The notes under the pieces are model-generated. The model saw nothing but the letters and a program-made list of their open reading frames with translations, was not told the origin of the DNA and ran no database searches. Source: a virus. Taken from it: a stretch of 64,000 nt of DNA. Both the position numbers and the translations under genes were made by a program. Each line of letters opens with the position of its first letter. Position 1 is the first letter of the stretch. The stretch spans positions 96,496 to 160,495 of the IMG/VR virus record IMGVR_UViG_3300017917_002228; one strand, 5' to 3'. Below, one piece after another: positions 38,044-46,683 of this stretch.

Positions 38044-38623
38044 TTATTATTCCTCTTGAGTCTTTATAGACTTGGTTTCTATTAGCCTTAGTAAATCTCT
38101 CAAGTGGTAGGAACAATGCTATATCCCATTCGTTAGCTGGTACAAGCAAGAACCTAGTTTTAACATGGCTATAAAGATATCTCTTTACACAAGGTTTAAA
38201 ATATTTATAGCGTGCAGAGGAACTTAGCAACTGATAGCTCATACGAATCTTAGTAGTCTCGTTAAAGCGATCATTGTTAGTTAGATCGTATAAGCTATCC
38301 ATAAGACGTGCACGCATGATATGAGGTAGATAATGTAGGTTCATACCTAGAAAGCTATCTCCATCATCTTGGAATGGAAATACTAACGGGAACCTATCAT
38401 AATACGGAAGAGTTTCTTTAAGCTTCGGATCATATCCGAAAAGATACATGAAACCAGGTCTAATAAAAGTTCTATTAAGCTGGCGATTAGAGCTAATAAG
38501 ACTATTAACGTTGACACTGCGGACTTCTCTGGCTTTGTTTCTAAACCAGTCTCTCGAATCAAGTCCACCTGGTCGGTTATATGTCTGTCTACCCTGTTCA
38601 AGGATATTGGTGAAAATTGGCAT
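38033..38623 (-). CDS. Conserved T4-type structural/assembly protein, unknown
   Basis: A 196-aa protein: GLDSRDWFRNKAREVRSVN, FMYLFGYDPKLKETLPYYDR, FPLVFPFQDDGDSFLGMNL, HYLPHIMRARLMDSLYDLTN, KYFKPCVKRYLYSHVKTRF and WDIALFLPLERFTKA. I recall this conserved layout (Y-D-P-K-x-x-x-x-L-P-Y-Y-D-x-F-P-L-V) from T4-like phage genomes, where it is a virion or assembly protein without a firm name. Neighbours gp4 and a tube-fold protein place it in tail or head completion. It might be a counterpart of T4 gp2 or gp3, but I cannot show that. Confidence 0.7.
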   Translation of the reverse strand: MPIFTNILEQGRQTYNRPGGLDSRDWFRNKAREVRSVNVNSLISSNRQLNRTFIRPGFMYLFGYDPKLKETLPYYDRFPLVFPFQDDGDSFLGMNLHYLPHIMRARLMDSLYDLTNNDRFNETTKIRMSYQLLSSSARYKYFKPCVKRYLYSHVKTRFLLVPANEWDIALFLPLERFTKANRNQVYKDSRGIINGV

Positions 38624-39060
38624 TACTTAATACCCAGCTCTTTCTCAGTCATAATCTTAAATTGCCATTTACGATCAGCGCAGAACTGCTCTGCAGCCTT
38701 CCATTTTGCACTATTGATACCGTATGTCTTTACTTCTGCAAAATACTTACGAGTGACCTTCTCAGGCTTCTTAGGCTCTTTAACTTGAGCTAGAGGCTTG
38801 ATCTCTATTAACATAGTATTTATTTTATTCTCAGCATCCTTCATCTTAACATAGAAGTCTGGAAAGTATCTATGTACTCTATTATCTATAGGACTCACAT
38901 AAGGTATCACTATCTCTTCGGAAGCCCATTCCAGCACATTTGGATGTGAGTCCAAATAGCGCATAAACTTAAACTCCCAGAGACTTCTATAGATAATATT
39001 AGTAGGATTACCCTTATATTTTTCAGGGTTATTAGGCCTAAACCTGCCTTTATATGCCAT
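38623..39060 (-). CDS. 4: gp4-like head completion protein
   Basis: 145 aa from the ATG at 39060 (MAYKGRFRPNNPEKYKG); an upstream in-frame ATG at 39087 would lie at or before the expected late transcript start and adds nine unlike residues. The family pattern is clear: RPNNPEKYKGNPTNIIYRSL, WEFKFMRYLDSHPNVLEWAS, EEIVIPYVSP, HRYFPDFYVK and TMLIEIKP. The E...D-x-(Y)...E-I-K residues are of a nuclease-like fold. T4 gp4 (also called gp50/65) closes filled heads before tail joining. It heads the minus-strand structural operon, behind the late promoter at 39098-39091. Its stop overlaps the next gene by one base. Confidence 0.9.
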   Translation of the reverse strand: MAYKGRFRPNNPEKYKGNPTNIIYRSLWEFKFMRYLDSHPNVLEWASEEIVIPYVSPIDNRVHRYFPDFYVKMKDAENKINTMLIEIKPLAQVKEPKKPEKVTRKYFAEVKTYGINSAKWKAAEQFCADRKWQFKIMTEKELGIK

Positions 39061-39074
39061 GTTTTGAAATACCG

Positions 39075-39082
39075 TATAAATA
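39075..39082 (+). promoter_or_regulatory. T4-type late promoter TATAAATA, plus strand
   Basis: Perfect octamer 28 bases before the gp48-like ATG at 39111, with a leader that contains TAGGGA. It starts the rightward baseplate operon. It lies eight bases from an oppositely oriented octamer. Confidence 0.8.
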
Positions 39083-39090
39083 TACATGAC

Positions 39091-39098
39091 TATTTATA
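39091..39098 (-). promoter_or_regulatory. T4-type late promoter TATAAATA, minus strand
   Basis: On the minus strand TATAAATA occupies 39098-39091; a start about seven bases on (near 39084) gives a leader of about 24 bases to the gp4-like ATG at 39060. It forms a divergent late pair with 39075-39082. Confidence 0.8.
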
Positions 39099-39110
39099 GG
39101 GATTCCTTTA

Positions 39111-39878
39111 ATGCAACTTTACAGCTTTCCTGCAGAAGTACCTACGTATTTCACACGTATTACATTTTTTGAGTACTCTAGACCTAAACCTGGCTCACAG
39201 GCATTTAGAAATGCTGTAGCTACAATACGTCTCCCTATACCTGCTGGTCTAACTGATTCTTATGGTATTATGGTTAATGATACTGAGTTGGAGTTTTTAG
39301 GTAATAAGCCTTCAGAAGTAGTAGCAGCTGGTAAAGCAAAGATGGATGAGTATACAAATGCTCTAAGAAACGGCTTTGTTCAGAATACAATTACAGATAT
39401 TATCGTTAGAGGTGCTGCATTAACTCCAGGTATATCTGATACTGCATTAGGAAGAAGAGCTCAACAAGAAGTAGGTATGGTTCGTAACCCCCATTTAACT
39501 ACTATATTTGATGGTGTGCATTTAAAGTCATATACTTTTACTTGGAAGCTAGCTCCTAAGTCTCAGCAAGAAGCTTATACTGTAGAAAATATTGTACAAA
39601 AGATAAAAGAGTTTATGCATCCAGATCTAGCAGCTGGTGGTTTTGCTCTTACATATCCATACATTGCAACAGTTGAGTTTGATGTAGGTGATGCTAAGAT
39701 ATTACCTAACGTAAAAGATTCATTTATTACCAGAATGGATATTAATAGTTCTGCATCTGGTGTTCCTGCATTTTTTAGAGATGGTAAACCAGTAACAATA
39801 GAACTATCAATTGGGTTTAAAGAAATAAACGTTCAAACTAGAAGAGACGTAATACCAGCAGGATTAACGGATCGCTAA
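39111..39878 (+). CDS. 48: Baseplate tail-tube cap, gp48-like
   Basis: A 255-aa protein with the tail-tube-cap layout: YSFPAEVPTYFTRITFFEYS, ATIRLPIPAGLTDSYGI, RNPHLTTIFDGVHLKSYTF, TWKLAPKSQQEAYTVENIVQ, F.HPD......FALTYPYIAT and a C-terminal FFRDGKPVTIELSIGFKEI. T4 gp48 caps the baseplate and with gp54 starts tail-tube growth. First gene of the rightward baseplate operon; its stop overlaps the gp53 start. Confidence 0.87.
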   Translation: MQLYSFPAEVPTYFTRITFFEYSRPKPGSQAFRNAVATIRLPIPAGLTDSYGIMVNDTELEFLGNKPSEVVAAGKAKMDEYTNALRNGFVQNTITDIIVRGAALTPGISDTALGRRAQQEVGMVRNPHLTTIFDGVHLKSYTFTWKLAPKSQQEAYTVENIVQKIKEFMHPDLAAGGFALTYPYIATVEFDVGDAKILPNVKDSFITRMDINSSASGVPAFFRDGKPVTIELSIGFKEINVQTRRDVIPAGLTDR

Positions 39879-40468
39879 TGTCTATTTTTAACTATTATCC
39901 TTATATTAACTATAATAATATTAAAGGTACTCATATCCTCAACAAGATTGAGGTTATTAGAAGCTACCTTAGTAGCTATCAACGCTTTTACAACTACACT
40001 ATTAAAGAGAATGAAAGAGCTGATATTATTGCTTACAAAGAGTATGGAGATGCTTCACTTGATTGGATCATCTATATGGTTAATGGTGTAACTGATCCAT
40101 ATGCTGACTGGGTTATGGATGATAAGAATTTTATTTCTTACCTAGAGAAAAAATATAACACCAGTGCAGAGAAGCTTACATCACCTTTAATTAATTCTTC
40201 TATAGTTTACTACTATTATAAAGGGCTTCCTTCTGATACACCAGAAGAGATTGCTTCATACAATTATACTATGAGTCCGGAAACTTATGATATGAAAATG
40301 GCTGCTGATCCTAATTCAGTTGCAGGCTGGTATCCAAGAACAGTATGGGATTACGAGAACGAATTGAACGAACAAAAGAGAGAAATTAAACTGCTTCGTT
40401 CAGAATTTATTAATGAGTTTAAGCAGCAGTTTAGAGATATTATGAACGCCGGCTTATATAATGGCTAA
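39878..40468 (+). CDS. 53: Baseplate wedge gp53-like
   Basis: A 196-aa protein, the same length as T4 gp53. FNYYPYINYN at the N terminus, YTIKENERADIIAYKEYGDA, SLDWIIYMVNGVTDPYADW and a late ELNEQKREIKLLRSEFINEF helix match the gp53 pattern (x-Y-x-I-x-x-x-x-R-P-E-x-(I/L)-(A)-x-x-x-Y-G-(D/N)-x-x-L-x-W...N-x-x-D-P-Y-x-x-W). gp53 locks wedges into the hub to form the baseplate. Coupled to its neighbours by overlaps of 1 and 8 bases. Confidence 0.87.
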   Translation: MSIFNYYPYINYNNIKGTHILNKIEVIRSYLSSYQRFYNYTIKENERADIIAYKEYGDASLDWIIYMVNGVTDPYADWVMDDKNFISYLEKKYNTSAEKLTSPLINSSIVYYYYKGLPSDTPEEIASYNYTMSPETYDMKMAADPNSVAGWYPRTVWDYENELNEQKREIKLLRSEFINEFKQQFRDIMNAGLYNG

Positions 40469-41885
40469 TTTAAATCCTTTAGAGATTCAAGTAGTAGACG
40501 TTATAATTCAGAAATTTGATTTTTCTGATAAGCTGAGTATAATGCCTCAGTTCATGGAATTAGCAGTATATCAATCTATATTTGAACCAGTAATAAAAGC
40601 AGAAATGCTTATTAACGATAGCATAGGATTGTTTGCTAACTATCCATTCACTGGTGAAGAGATAGTAATCATAAGATATAAGCATCTAACTAATGCTGTT
40701 AATAATAGAGAACTAGAAAAAGAATTTAAGTTTATTATTAGAGGAGTTAGAGATATAGCTCCTGCTGATAGAACTCGTACTGTTATGTTTATTATTGACT
40801 TAACCAGTGTAGAGTTTTTACAAAATACTCGTAAGCTAGTATCTCATGCTTATAATGATAAAGTAGAGGATATGGCTGAAAAAGTATATGAAGAGTATAT
40901 CTTAACAGATACTCTTACTAAGTTTGGAATGAGCAAACCATTTGTAAAAGAAGAGTCTATTAAAGTTAGAAATATGATTGTTCCTAACTTAAGACCGTTT
41001 CAGGCTATACAATGGTTAGCAAAGCATGCTGTAGCAAAAGATAACGATAATCATTTTACATATCTTTTTTATGAAGATATTAACGGGTTTAACTTTGTTA
41101 CTCTACAGCAACTAATAGAAGATGCTAAGAAACAAAACGGTAGAGAAGAACTAAGACAAAAACCATACAAGTTTGTATCTGATGTTGAACTTAGTAGAAA
41201 AGTTAGTTCAGATCCTAACCAAGATCTAAGACTTATTACCAACATTATTTTTAATAAGCGCTTTTCTTCTATAGAAAAGATAGCTGGTGGTTACTATCAA
41301 AACGAACTATTTGAAATTAGTATGACCAGTAAAGGTTATAAAAATACTGTTACTGAGTTAGAGCCTTCTAAGATAGGCACTTTTACCCTTGAAAGCTTTC
41401 CTCTCAACAATAAGAACTATATTGAGTATGTAAAGAATAAACCAGAAGGTGTAGAGTATTCGAATAGAATTAGATACGTTATTAATAACTGGTTAGATTA
41501 CGAAGAGCAAAATAAAGATCAACCTAACTATAGACTTAAGTTTGGTAATTCTACAAAATACATGTATGCATTAAATCAGATAGATATAACAGTAACCGTG
41601 CCTGCTAATATGGATCTTAAAGCAGGTCAAATCATCTATTGCGAAATACCTGAAACTCACGGCTTTAATGATGTGCAAATGGACAAATATTTGTCTGGAT
41701 TGTTTATTATATCAGAAGTAAAGCAAGTACTAGCTGCTGGTAACTTAGCTGCTACAACACTCAGATTAAATAAAGACGGTTATCTTAACAGCTTGTTTGA
41801 ACAGTCGCTGTATAATATTGGTGAATATAGAAAAGGTGATTATGTAATTGATCCTAAAACTGGAAGAGTTGCAGGTAGCGTATGA
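40461..41885 (+). CDS. Baseplate hub protein, gp27-like
   Basis: A 474-aa protein: NPLEIQVVDVIIQKFDFSDK, FEPVIKAEMLINDSIGLFAN, FTGEEIVIIRYKHL and LRPFQAIQWLAKHA are typical of phage baseplate-hub (T4 gp27/gpD) proteins, with two tube-like beta-domains. The LKAGQIIYCEIPET and SGLFIISEVK parts near the C terminus fit the second tube domain. T4 gp27 is 391 aa. Hub proteins form the trimer holding the spike. The gene lies immediately before the gp5-like gene, as expected. Confidence 0.8.
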   Translation: MANLNPLEIQVVDVIIQKFDFSDKLSIMPQFMELAVYQSIFEPVIKAEMLINDSIGLFANYPFTGEEIVIIRYKHLTNAVNNRELEKEFKFIIRGVRDIAPADRTRTVMFIIDLTSVEFLQNTRKLVSHAYNDKVEDMAEKVYEEYILTDTLTKFGMSKPFVKEESIKVRNMIVPNLRPFQAIQWLAKHAVAKDNDNHFTYLFYEDINGFNFVTLQQLIEDAKKQNGREELRQKPYKFVSDVELSRKVSSDPNQDLRLITNIIFNKRFSSIEKIAGGYYQNELFEISMTSKGYKNTVTELEPSKIGTFTLESFPLNNKNYIEYVKNKPEGVEYSNRIRYVINNWLDYEEQNKDQPNYRLKFGNSTKYMYALNQIDITVTVPANMDLKAGQIIYCEIPETHGFNDVQMDKYLSGLFIISEVKQVLAAGNLAATTLRLNKDGYLNSLFEQSLYNIGEYRKGDYVIDPKTGRVAGSV

Positions 41886-42847
41886 CACAAGACGATTTTT
41901 ACGGCGATAAGTTTAGATGGTTTGTCGGAGTTGTTAAAGATATAGCCGATGATCGCGACCGTGTGCGCGTTAGAATATTTGGTATACATCACACAGAGGA
42001 TGTATCTAGAGTATCTGATGGCGATTTACCTTGGGCATTAGTTTTATATCCCACAACAGGTGGTCAAACATCAGGAGGCAATGTAAGTCATGGTTTGGTA
42101 CCAGGAACTTGGGTATTTGGTTTTTTTGCTGACAGTTTGGATAGTCAGCAGCCTGTTATTGTGGGTGTTATTAATGGTGCACAAGGATCATTAAACAACT
42201 CACCTCCTTATCAGAGATCAATAGACCCTGCAACTGGTGCAGAAAATCCTCAGACAGGTCCTGTTCTATCTCCAACTACTACAGTAATTCCTGGTGGCAC
42301 TAACGTTCAAAAAACATATAATTACTTTTTTAAACGTATTAAAGATGACGGTGCCTATACTGGTGATTTAAAAGCTATGTCTGCAGCTTTAGTAGGTAAC
42401 TTTCAACAAGAAGCTGGCCGTAACATTGATCCTAACGCTTACAATCCTGCAGATAGTACCAAGTCAGGTAAAAACGTTGCACCTGCTTATGGTATTGCTC
42501 AGTGGAGATATGATAGAGCTGTAAATATGTTTAAGTTTGCAGGCTCTTCTTTTCAACCAATAACTAGCGGGCCCGGGCCTAGACAAGCTCCTCAAATGCC
42601 TCCTTTAGAAACACAATTAGATTTTGTGTGGCATGAACTTAAAGGTAATAAAAGATCTGCATACAATAAAATAATAACAGCATCTAATGTTAGTGATGCT
42701 GTTGAAGGTTGCTGCTTTTACGAAGTAGATAGTTCAGTAAAAGATAAAGGCAAAAGAGTTGATCGTAACGATAGCTCTTATAAGAATAAATTACGCAATG
42801 CTCAAAACGTATATGCATCTACAAGTTATACTGGAGGTGATGCATGA
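41882..42847 (+). CDS. Baseplate hub OB-fold and tail lysozyme, gp5-like (N-terminal part)
   Basis: A 321-aa protein. Residues 1-115 are an OB-fold as in gp5: FRWFVGVVKDIADDRDRVRV, RIFGIHHTED, LPWALVLYPTTGG, GLVPGTWVFGFFADS and QPVIVGVING. Residues about 150-315 are a lysozyme-type domain: MSAALVGNFQQEAGRNIDP with E177 as likely catalytic Glu, then AYGIAQWRYDR and TQLDFVWHEL, as in the phage-tail lysozyme (Phage_lysozyme2-like) family. In T4 one gp5 polypeptide holds OB, lysozyme and spike; here the spike is a separate gene (43227). It digests peptidoglycan during entry. Overlaps both neighbours by 4 bases. Confidence 0.87.
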   Translation: MTQDDFYGDKFRWFVGVVKDIADDRDRVRVRIFGIHHTEDVSRVSDGDLPWALVLYPTTGGQTSGGNVSHGLVPGTWVFGFFADSLDSQQPVIVGVINGAQGSLNNSPPYQRSIDPATGAENPQTGPVLSPTTTVIPGGTNVQKTYNYFFKRIKDDGAYTGDLKAMSAALVGNFQQEAGRNIDPNAYNPADSTKSGKNVAPAYGIAQWRYDRAVNMFKFAGSSFQPITSGPGPRQAPQMPPLETQLDFVWHELKGNKRSAYNKIITASNVSDAVEGCCFYEVDSSVKDKGKRVDRNDSSYKNKLRNAQNVYASTSYTGGDA

Positions 42848-43224
42848 ATGTAGTATCACCGAGCGCAATTTCTTATTCTAAGAACCTTTCTTTCGAGTTT
42901 ACTAATACTCTTAGAAATGAACAAGTAGAATTATCTGATTACTCTTATGCTCAATTTGTTATAGATGTAGACGGTAAAGTATATCAGTTTGCTCCTGCTA
43001 ACGAGCAAGACGCTACTGTAGTGTTGGTAGGAGGAGTAAATGCTTTTATTAATGAGAAGGCTATAAGATCTCAGTCACCATTTTATATTACACAACAACA
43101 AAAAAACACACTATATAAAATTATGAGAGAGCATTCAAATTACTACAGTGATGCAGATATTTCTTCTAATAATGATACACTAGAACAATGTGTATGTGCT
43201 CTTTATAACAACTTGGTCGGATAA
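42844..43224 (+). CDS. Small hub-associated protein, amidase-like remnant?
   Basis: A 126-aa protein: SYAQFVIDVDGKVYQFAPAN, ATVVLVGGVNAFINEKA and FYITQQQKNTLYKIMREHS. The order of V-I-D-x-D-G-x-V-Y, hydrophobic-G-G-(V)-N and F-x-x-x-Q-x-x-x-L-x-x-(I/L) is that of amidase_2 (N-acetylmuramoyl-alanine amidase) proteins, but the zinc-binding His residues are not visible. It may be an inactive amidase-fold part of the hub. Four-base overlap with the lysozyme gene, two bases before the spike gene. Confidence 0.6.
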   Translation: MNVVSPSAISYSKNLSFEFTNTLRNEQVELSDYSYAQFVIDVDGKVYQFAPANEQDATVVLVGGVNAFINEKAIRSQSPFYITQQQKNTLYKIMREHSNYYSDADISSNNDTLEQCVCALYNNLVG

Positions 43225-43226
43225 AA

Positions 43227-45119
43227 ATGGCTATTGATAACTTTACAGATAATCCGCAGCAAATGAGAAAGGTTGTAAACCGTGAAGGTGACAGCGTAGA
43301 AAGAAGCAGCGGACCAAATGCTATAGATGGTGGAATTAAATATCCATCATATGAGGTATCTGTAAAAGACAAACCGGGACAAGGAAGTGATCAAGTCATA
43401 ACCCATGTCGGGCCTGGTTCAGGTACATCAGTAGGTTCAGGTAAATCTACCGATGTTCAAGGATTTGTATCTGCTACAGGCAACAAGGTAGTAATCGACA
43501 ACACATTTGGTTCTGACACTATCGTATTACAGCATCATACAGGTGCTACTATTATGATTGACGCTGACGGCTCGGTACATATGGTATCAGCTGGTAAAAA
43601 AGGTGTTGGTCTTATATCACCAAAAGGTGATGGTACTGTTTATGCTAAAAACCATCTTATATTAAAAGCAGATGGTAAGCTTACTATTGAGACTGATGGC
43701 GACTTAGATCTTAACGTTGGCGGCAATTTTAGCTTACACGTTGAAGGTGATATGTCAACTTATGTTGAAGGCTCAGTAGAAGAGTCTGTAGACGGTAATA
43801 AAATTACAGAGATAGTTAAAGATAATCTAACTACTATTGCTGGTGATAATAGATTAACTGTTGCTGGTAATATGTGGACTCAAGTTACTAATGGCAAGAC
43901 TATTGACGTAGGTAAAGACTTCACTATGCGAACAGATGGTAATGCTCTTATTACATCCATCAAGGCTATGTCTTTACAAGCTAAAGAAAACTTAGCTATA
44001 GATTCTAAAAAGACTATGGCAATTAGAGCAACAGAAGATATTGGATTTAGCACTAAAGAATCTTTCTTCGTTGCAGCAGACGGTCCTATTGGATTAAGTG
44101 CTAAACAATCTATAACTACTAAATCTATAGGTACATCTAGCTTTGAGTCAATGTCATCACTTAAAGTAATTTCAGGTGGAAGCACTAAGTTATCTGCTAC
44201 TGGCGGATATACTATGCATGCTTTGGGTAATATTGATATTAGAGGATTTAGAACAGACGTACAAGCAGGCGGCCCGTTTCCAGACATTCCTACCCCTCCT
44301 GGTGATCCTTCTGATGCCTTAGAAGCACCTCAAGCACAATACGCAACAGCTGAGATGATTATTGATAGTGTTTCTACAGTTAGAGAAGCACCAGACTTTC
44401 CTCGTAATGCTAAGAGAATGTCTGCAGAAAGAATGTCTCTATATGAGAATGAAGGTCAAACTCCTAATCCAAAAGCTAAAGCTGCAGCTGCTGGTAATAG
44501 AGGTGCTGGTATTAGTGTAAACATCGAATCAGCTGGTGTAACACTACCTTCAATGAATACTAATGCATACGACAGACCAGCAGGATCTGTAACTGGTACT
44601 GGACGAGCAGAACAGAATCCTATGCCAGTTCCTCGTTCAGTTCTTAACTCTAACGAGAAAATATCTCGTCACGTTACTGTTGGTATGATTATAGGTATTA
44701 GACAGTGTCCAGGATCTAGCCAACAAGCAGTACTAAAAGAAGCTGCTAATATTGCTTGGAATATTATTGATCCTCTTATAGATAAGTTTGGTAACAGAAT
44801 CTATATTACAAGCTGGTATAGAAATAATTCTTCTAATCACATCAAAGGTGGCGCAGTTGACTTAAGAGCTGCTAATAAGCAAGACGTTCAGTTAACTGCA
44901 GAGATTGCTGCATTTGTTAGAGACAATTTACCGTTTAGTAAGATTCTTCTAGAAAAAAATGATAGCCCTGGCATTCACGTTCATTTAGAATCAGCTCAAC
45001 CTGGCCAGCAAGGTGGAGGAACAGTTCTTACTTGTGCTGATCCTAAGTGTAACAGTAGTGTGTCCGGCCTACAATTATCTTATGCGGTAGCTGCTTTGAA
45101 GGGTAATAGAACAGCATGA
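43227..45119 (+). CDS. Cell-puncturing spike with C-terminal M15 peptidase
   Basis: A 630-aa protein. The N-terminal about 80 residues link to the hub; residues about 80-340 are spike-type beta-strands (GNKVVIDNTFGSDTIVLQHH, ATIMIDADGSVHM, LNVGGNFSLHVEGDMSTYVE and repeated gDl/xxSxk strands), like the gp5C triple beta-helix and VgrG-type spikes. The C-terminal domain (about 465-600) is an M15 D-Ala-D-Ala-type peptidase: SWYRNNSSNHIKGGAVDLR with H538 and D545 and IHVHLE with H584/H586 (H-x6-D...H). A spike that carries its own second cell-wall enzyme, besides the lysozyme encoded two genes upstream, is unusual. Four-base overlap with the next gene. Confidence 0.82.
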   Translation: MAIDNFTDNPQQMRKVVNREGDSVERSSGPNAIDGGIKYPSYEVSVKDKPGQGSDQVITHVGPGSGTSVGSGKSTDVQGFVSATGNKVVIDNTFGSDTIVLQHHTGATIMIDADGSVHMVSAGKKGVGLISPKGDGTVYAKNHLILKADGKLTIETDGDLDLNVGGNFSLHVEGDMSTYVEGSVEESVDGNKITEIVKDNLTTIAGDNRLTVAGNMWTQVTNGKTIDVGKDFTMRTDGNALITSIKAMSLQAKENLAIDSKKTMAIRATEDIGFSTKESFFVAADGPIGLSAKQSITTKSIGTSSFESMSSLKVISGGSTKLSATGGYTMHALGNIDIRGFRTDVQAGGPFPDIPTPPGDPSDALEAPQAQYATAEMIIDSVSTVREAPDFPRNAKRMSAERMSLYENEGQTPNPKAKAAAAGNRGAGISVNIESAGVTLPSMNTNAYDRPAGSVTGTGRAEQNPMPVPRSVLNSNEKISRHVTVGMIIGIRQCPGSSQQAVLKEAANIAWNIIDPLIDKFGNRIYITSWYRNNSSNHIKGGAVDLRAANKQDVQLTAEIAAFVRDNLPFSKILLEKNDSPGIHVHLESAQPGQQGGGTVLTCADPKCNSSVSGLQLSYAVAALKGNRTA

Positions 45120-46285
45120 GTTATGTTTTAAATTCCAGCACCATGTCATTGGTGCAAAAGAGTGTACTACAACAACCTGGCTTCTTTGGTAGTGAGCAAG
45201 GATCAGATACCTTTAGTTCTTTTAATAATGCTATTAACATAGCTACTGCTGTAGCAGGTTTTGCGCAAAATTTACAATCACAAACAGCTCCTAAAAATTA
45301 TGTAAGAACTGCTAGAAATTATCTACTAACTACAGCAGAAAAACAAGCTATTAATACTAAAGCATTAGAGCTAGCAACTGTAGGAGTTATACCTTACGAT
45401 CAATTATCTAACTTCTTTTACATACTAGCTGCTTTAGAGAATCAATCTGACTTAGCTTACATAGGTAACGTTGTAGGTATTCCGGAGATGGATAATCCTA
45501 TATTTGTTAGAAATATTAGAGGTATTCTAAAATTAAAAGATATCTACAAAATTGGATATCTTGCTAGTGCAGTTGCAACTGTAATACAGACCTTTGCTCC
45601 GCAATATCAAAGTGCACAGCAAGCTGGTGGTCCTAAGAACTCTTCTGATGTTCTATCTAATATTAATAATCTATTAGGTGGAGCAAATATGTTATTATCA
45701 CTTACTGGTGGAAGTGCTGTAGGTAATTTTCTATCTGAACTAGTAACTGGTTCTAGATTATCTACACAGCAAATAGCACGCAATCCTAATCTATCTCCTC
45801 CTTCTTATCAAGGCAAGGCATTCTTTGGAGAATCTATGGTTAGTCTTCCAGCTGTAGATCAGTTATTTGCTCGTAAGGTAGGTGCATTCTCTCTTGAGAG
45901 TAGTGCAGTAGGTGCATTAAGTTTTGGATTACAAAATTTCGGATCTTTCTCTAGCGGTATTCCTATCAATCAAGTTATCAGTAAATTTACTACCGGTTCT
46001 TTTAGCATACCTGACCCTAGTTCATTTATTGGTGGTAATATGAATACTCTTATTAATAATACTACCAATATTCTAAACGTAAGTCCTACATCAGTTATTG
46101 AGATGTTTAGAGGTGATAATGCTATTCCGTTTATGACTGGATTCTCAGCTGCTATTAGTGAACAAGTACAATCTATCTTTAGTATAGATATCTTTTCAGA
46201 AGGATGGAATATGGCGTCTTCTGTTGCTAATCAAGTACAGAATATAAACCCAGGCTTCCTAGCAGCTTGCATAACCTCATTATAA
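45116..46285 (+). CDS. Conserved baseplate-region protein, unknown (389 aa)
   Basis: A 389-aa protein, Ala/Ser/Asn/Phe-rich, mostly helical. Notable parts: YVRTARNYLLTTAEKQAINT, YDQLSNFFYILAALENQSDL, IRGILKLKDIYKIGYLASA and two low-complexity linkers. No known domain. It sits between the spike and gp25, a place where T4-like marine phages carry large structural proteins without names. A perfect late octamer lies in its last codons. The role is inferred only from position. Confidence 0.65.
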   Translation: MSYVLNSSTMSLVQKSVLQQPGFFGSEQGSDTFSSFNNAINIATAVAGFAQNLQSQTAPKNYVRTARNYLLTTAEKQAINTKALELATVGVIPYDQLSNFFYILAALENQSDLAYIGNVVGIPEMDNPIFVRNIRGILKLKDIYKIGYLASAVATVIQTFAPQYQSAQQAGGPKNSSDVLSNINNLLGGANMLLSLTGGSAVGNFLSELVTGSRLSTQQIARNPNLSPPSYQGKAFFGESMVSLPAVDQLFARKVGAFSLESSAVGALSFGLQNFGSFSSGIPINQVISKFTTGSFSIPDPSSFIGGNMNTLINNTTNILNVSPTSVIEMFRGDNAIPFMTGFSAAISEQVQSIFSIDIFSEGWNMASSVANQVQNINPGFLAACITSL

Positions 46286-46288
46286 ATA
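46281..46288 (+). promoter_or_regulatory. T4-type late octamer TATAAATA before gp25
   Basis: Perfect octamer, but only 5 bases before the gp25 ATG at 46294, so a transcript would start at or inside the start codon (leaderless) or serve only downstream genes. It overlaps the stop codon of the preceding gene and may be partly accidental. Confidence 0.4.
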
Positions 46289-46293
46289 ATCAT

Positions 46294-46683
46294 ATGGCTA
46301 CACAAATACTTTACAAAGATATACCTATAAACATGACAGTTCACCCTATCAAGGGTGATCTTACTTTAGCTACAAACGCTGATGCTATCAAGCGTTCAAT
46401 ACTTAATTTATTATTTACAGAGCCATATGAAAGGTTCTTTAATCCTAATCTAGGTGCAGGATTAAAGGCGTATTTGTTTGAGAATATATCAAAAGATACT
46501 GAATATGTTATTCGCGAAAAGATAGTAGAAACTATTAGTAATTATGAGCCTAGAGCAGAGCTTATAGAAGTAAATGTAAAAGCAATGCCAGATGATAATT
46601 TATACACCGCTACTGTTGTTTTTGCGATCGCTAATAGCAGAACACCAGTAACTCTAGATCTAATTCTTAGAAGAGTAAGATAA
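46294..46683 (+). CDS. 25: Baseplate wedge gp25-like
   Basis: 129 aa from the ATG at 46294 (MATQILYKDIPINMTVHP); an upstream in-frame ATG at 46267 lies inside the preceding gene. The family pattern is strong: IPINMTVHPIKGDLTL, NADAIKRSILNLLFTEPYERF, FNPNLGAGLKAYLFENI and AELIEVNVKAMPDDNLYTATV. gp25 is the inner wedge protein that starts sheath contraction and has the lysozyme-like or gpW/gp25 fold. Stop overlaps the gp6 start. Confidence 0.93.
   Translation: MATQILYKDIPINMTVHPIKGDLTLATNADAIKRSILNLLFTEPYERFFNPNLGAGLKAYLFENISKDTEYVIREKIVETISNYEPRAELIEVNVKAMPDDNLYTATVVFAIANSRTPVTLDLILRRVR

Noticed and set aside
38202-38209. Minus-strand TATAAATA inside the 38033-38623 gene
   Set aside because: Internal to a gene in a tightly packed operon that already has a promoter at 39098-39091; could serve downstream genes but there is no other support.
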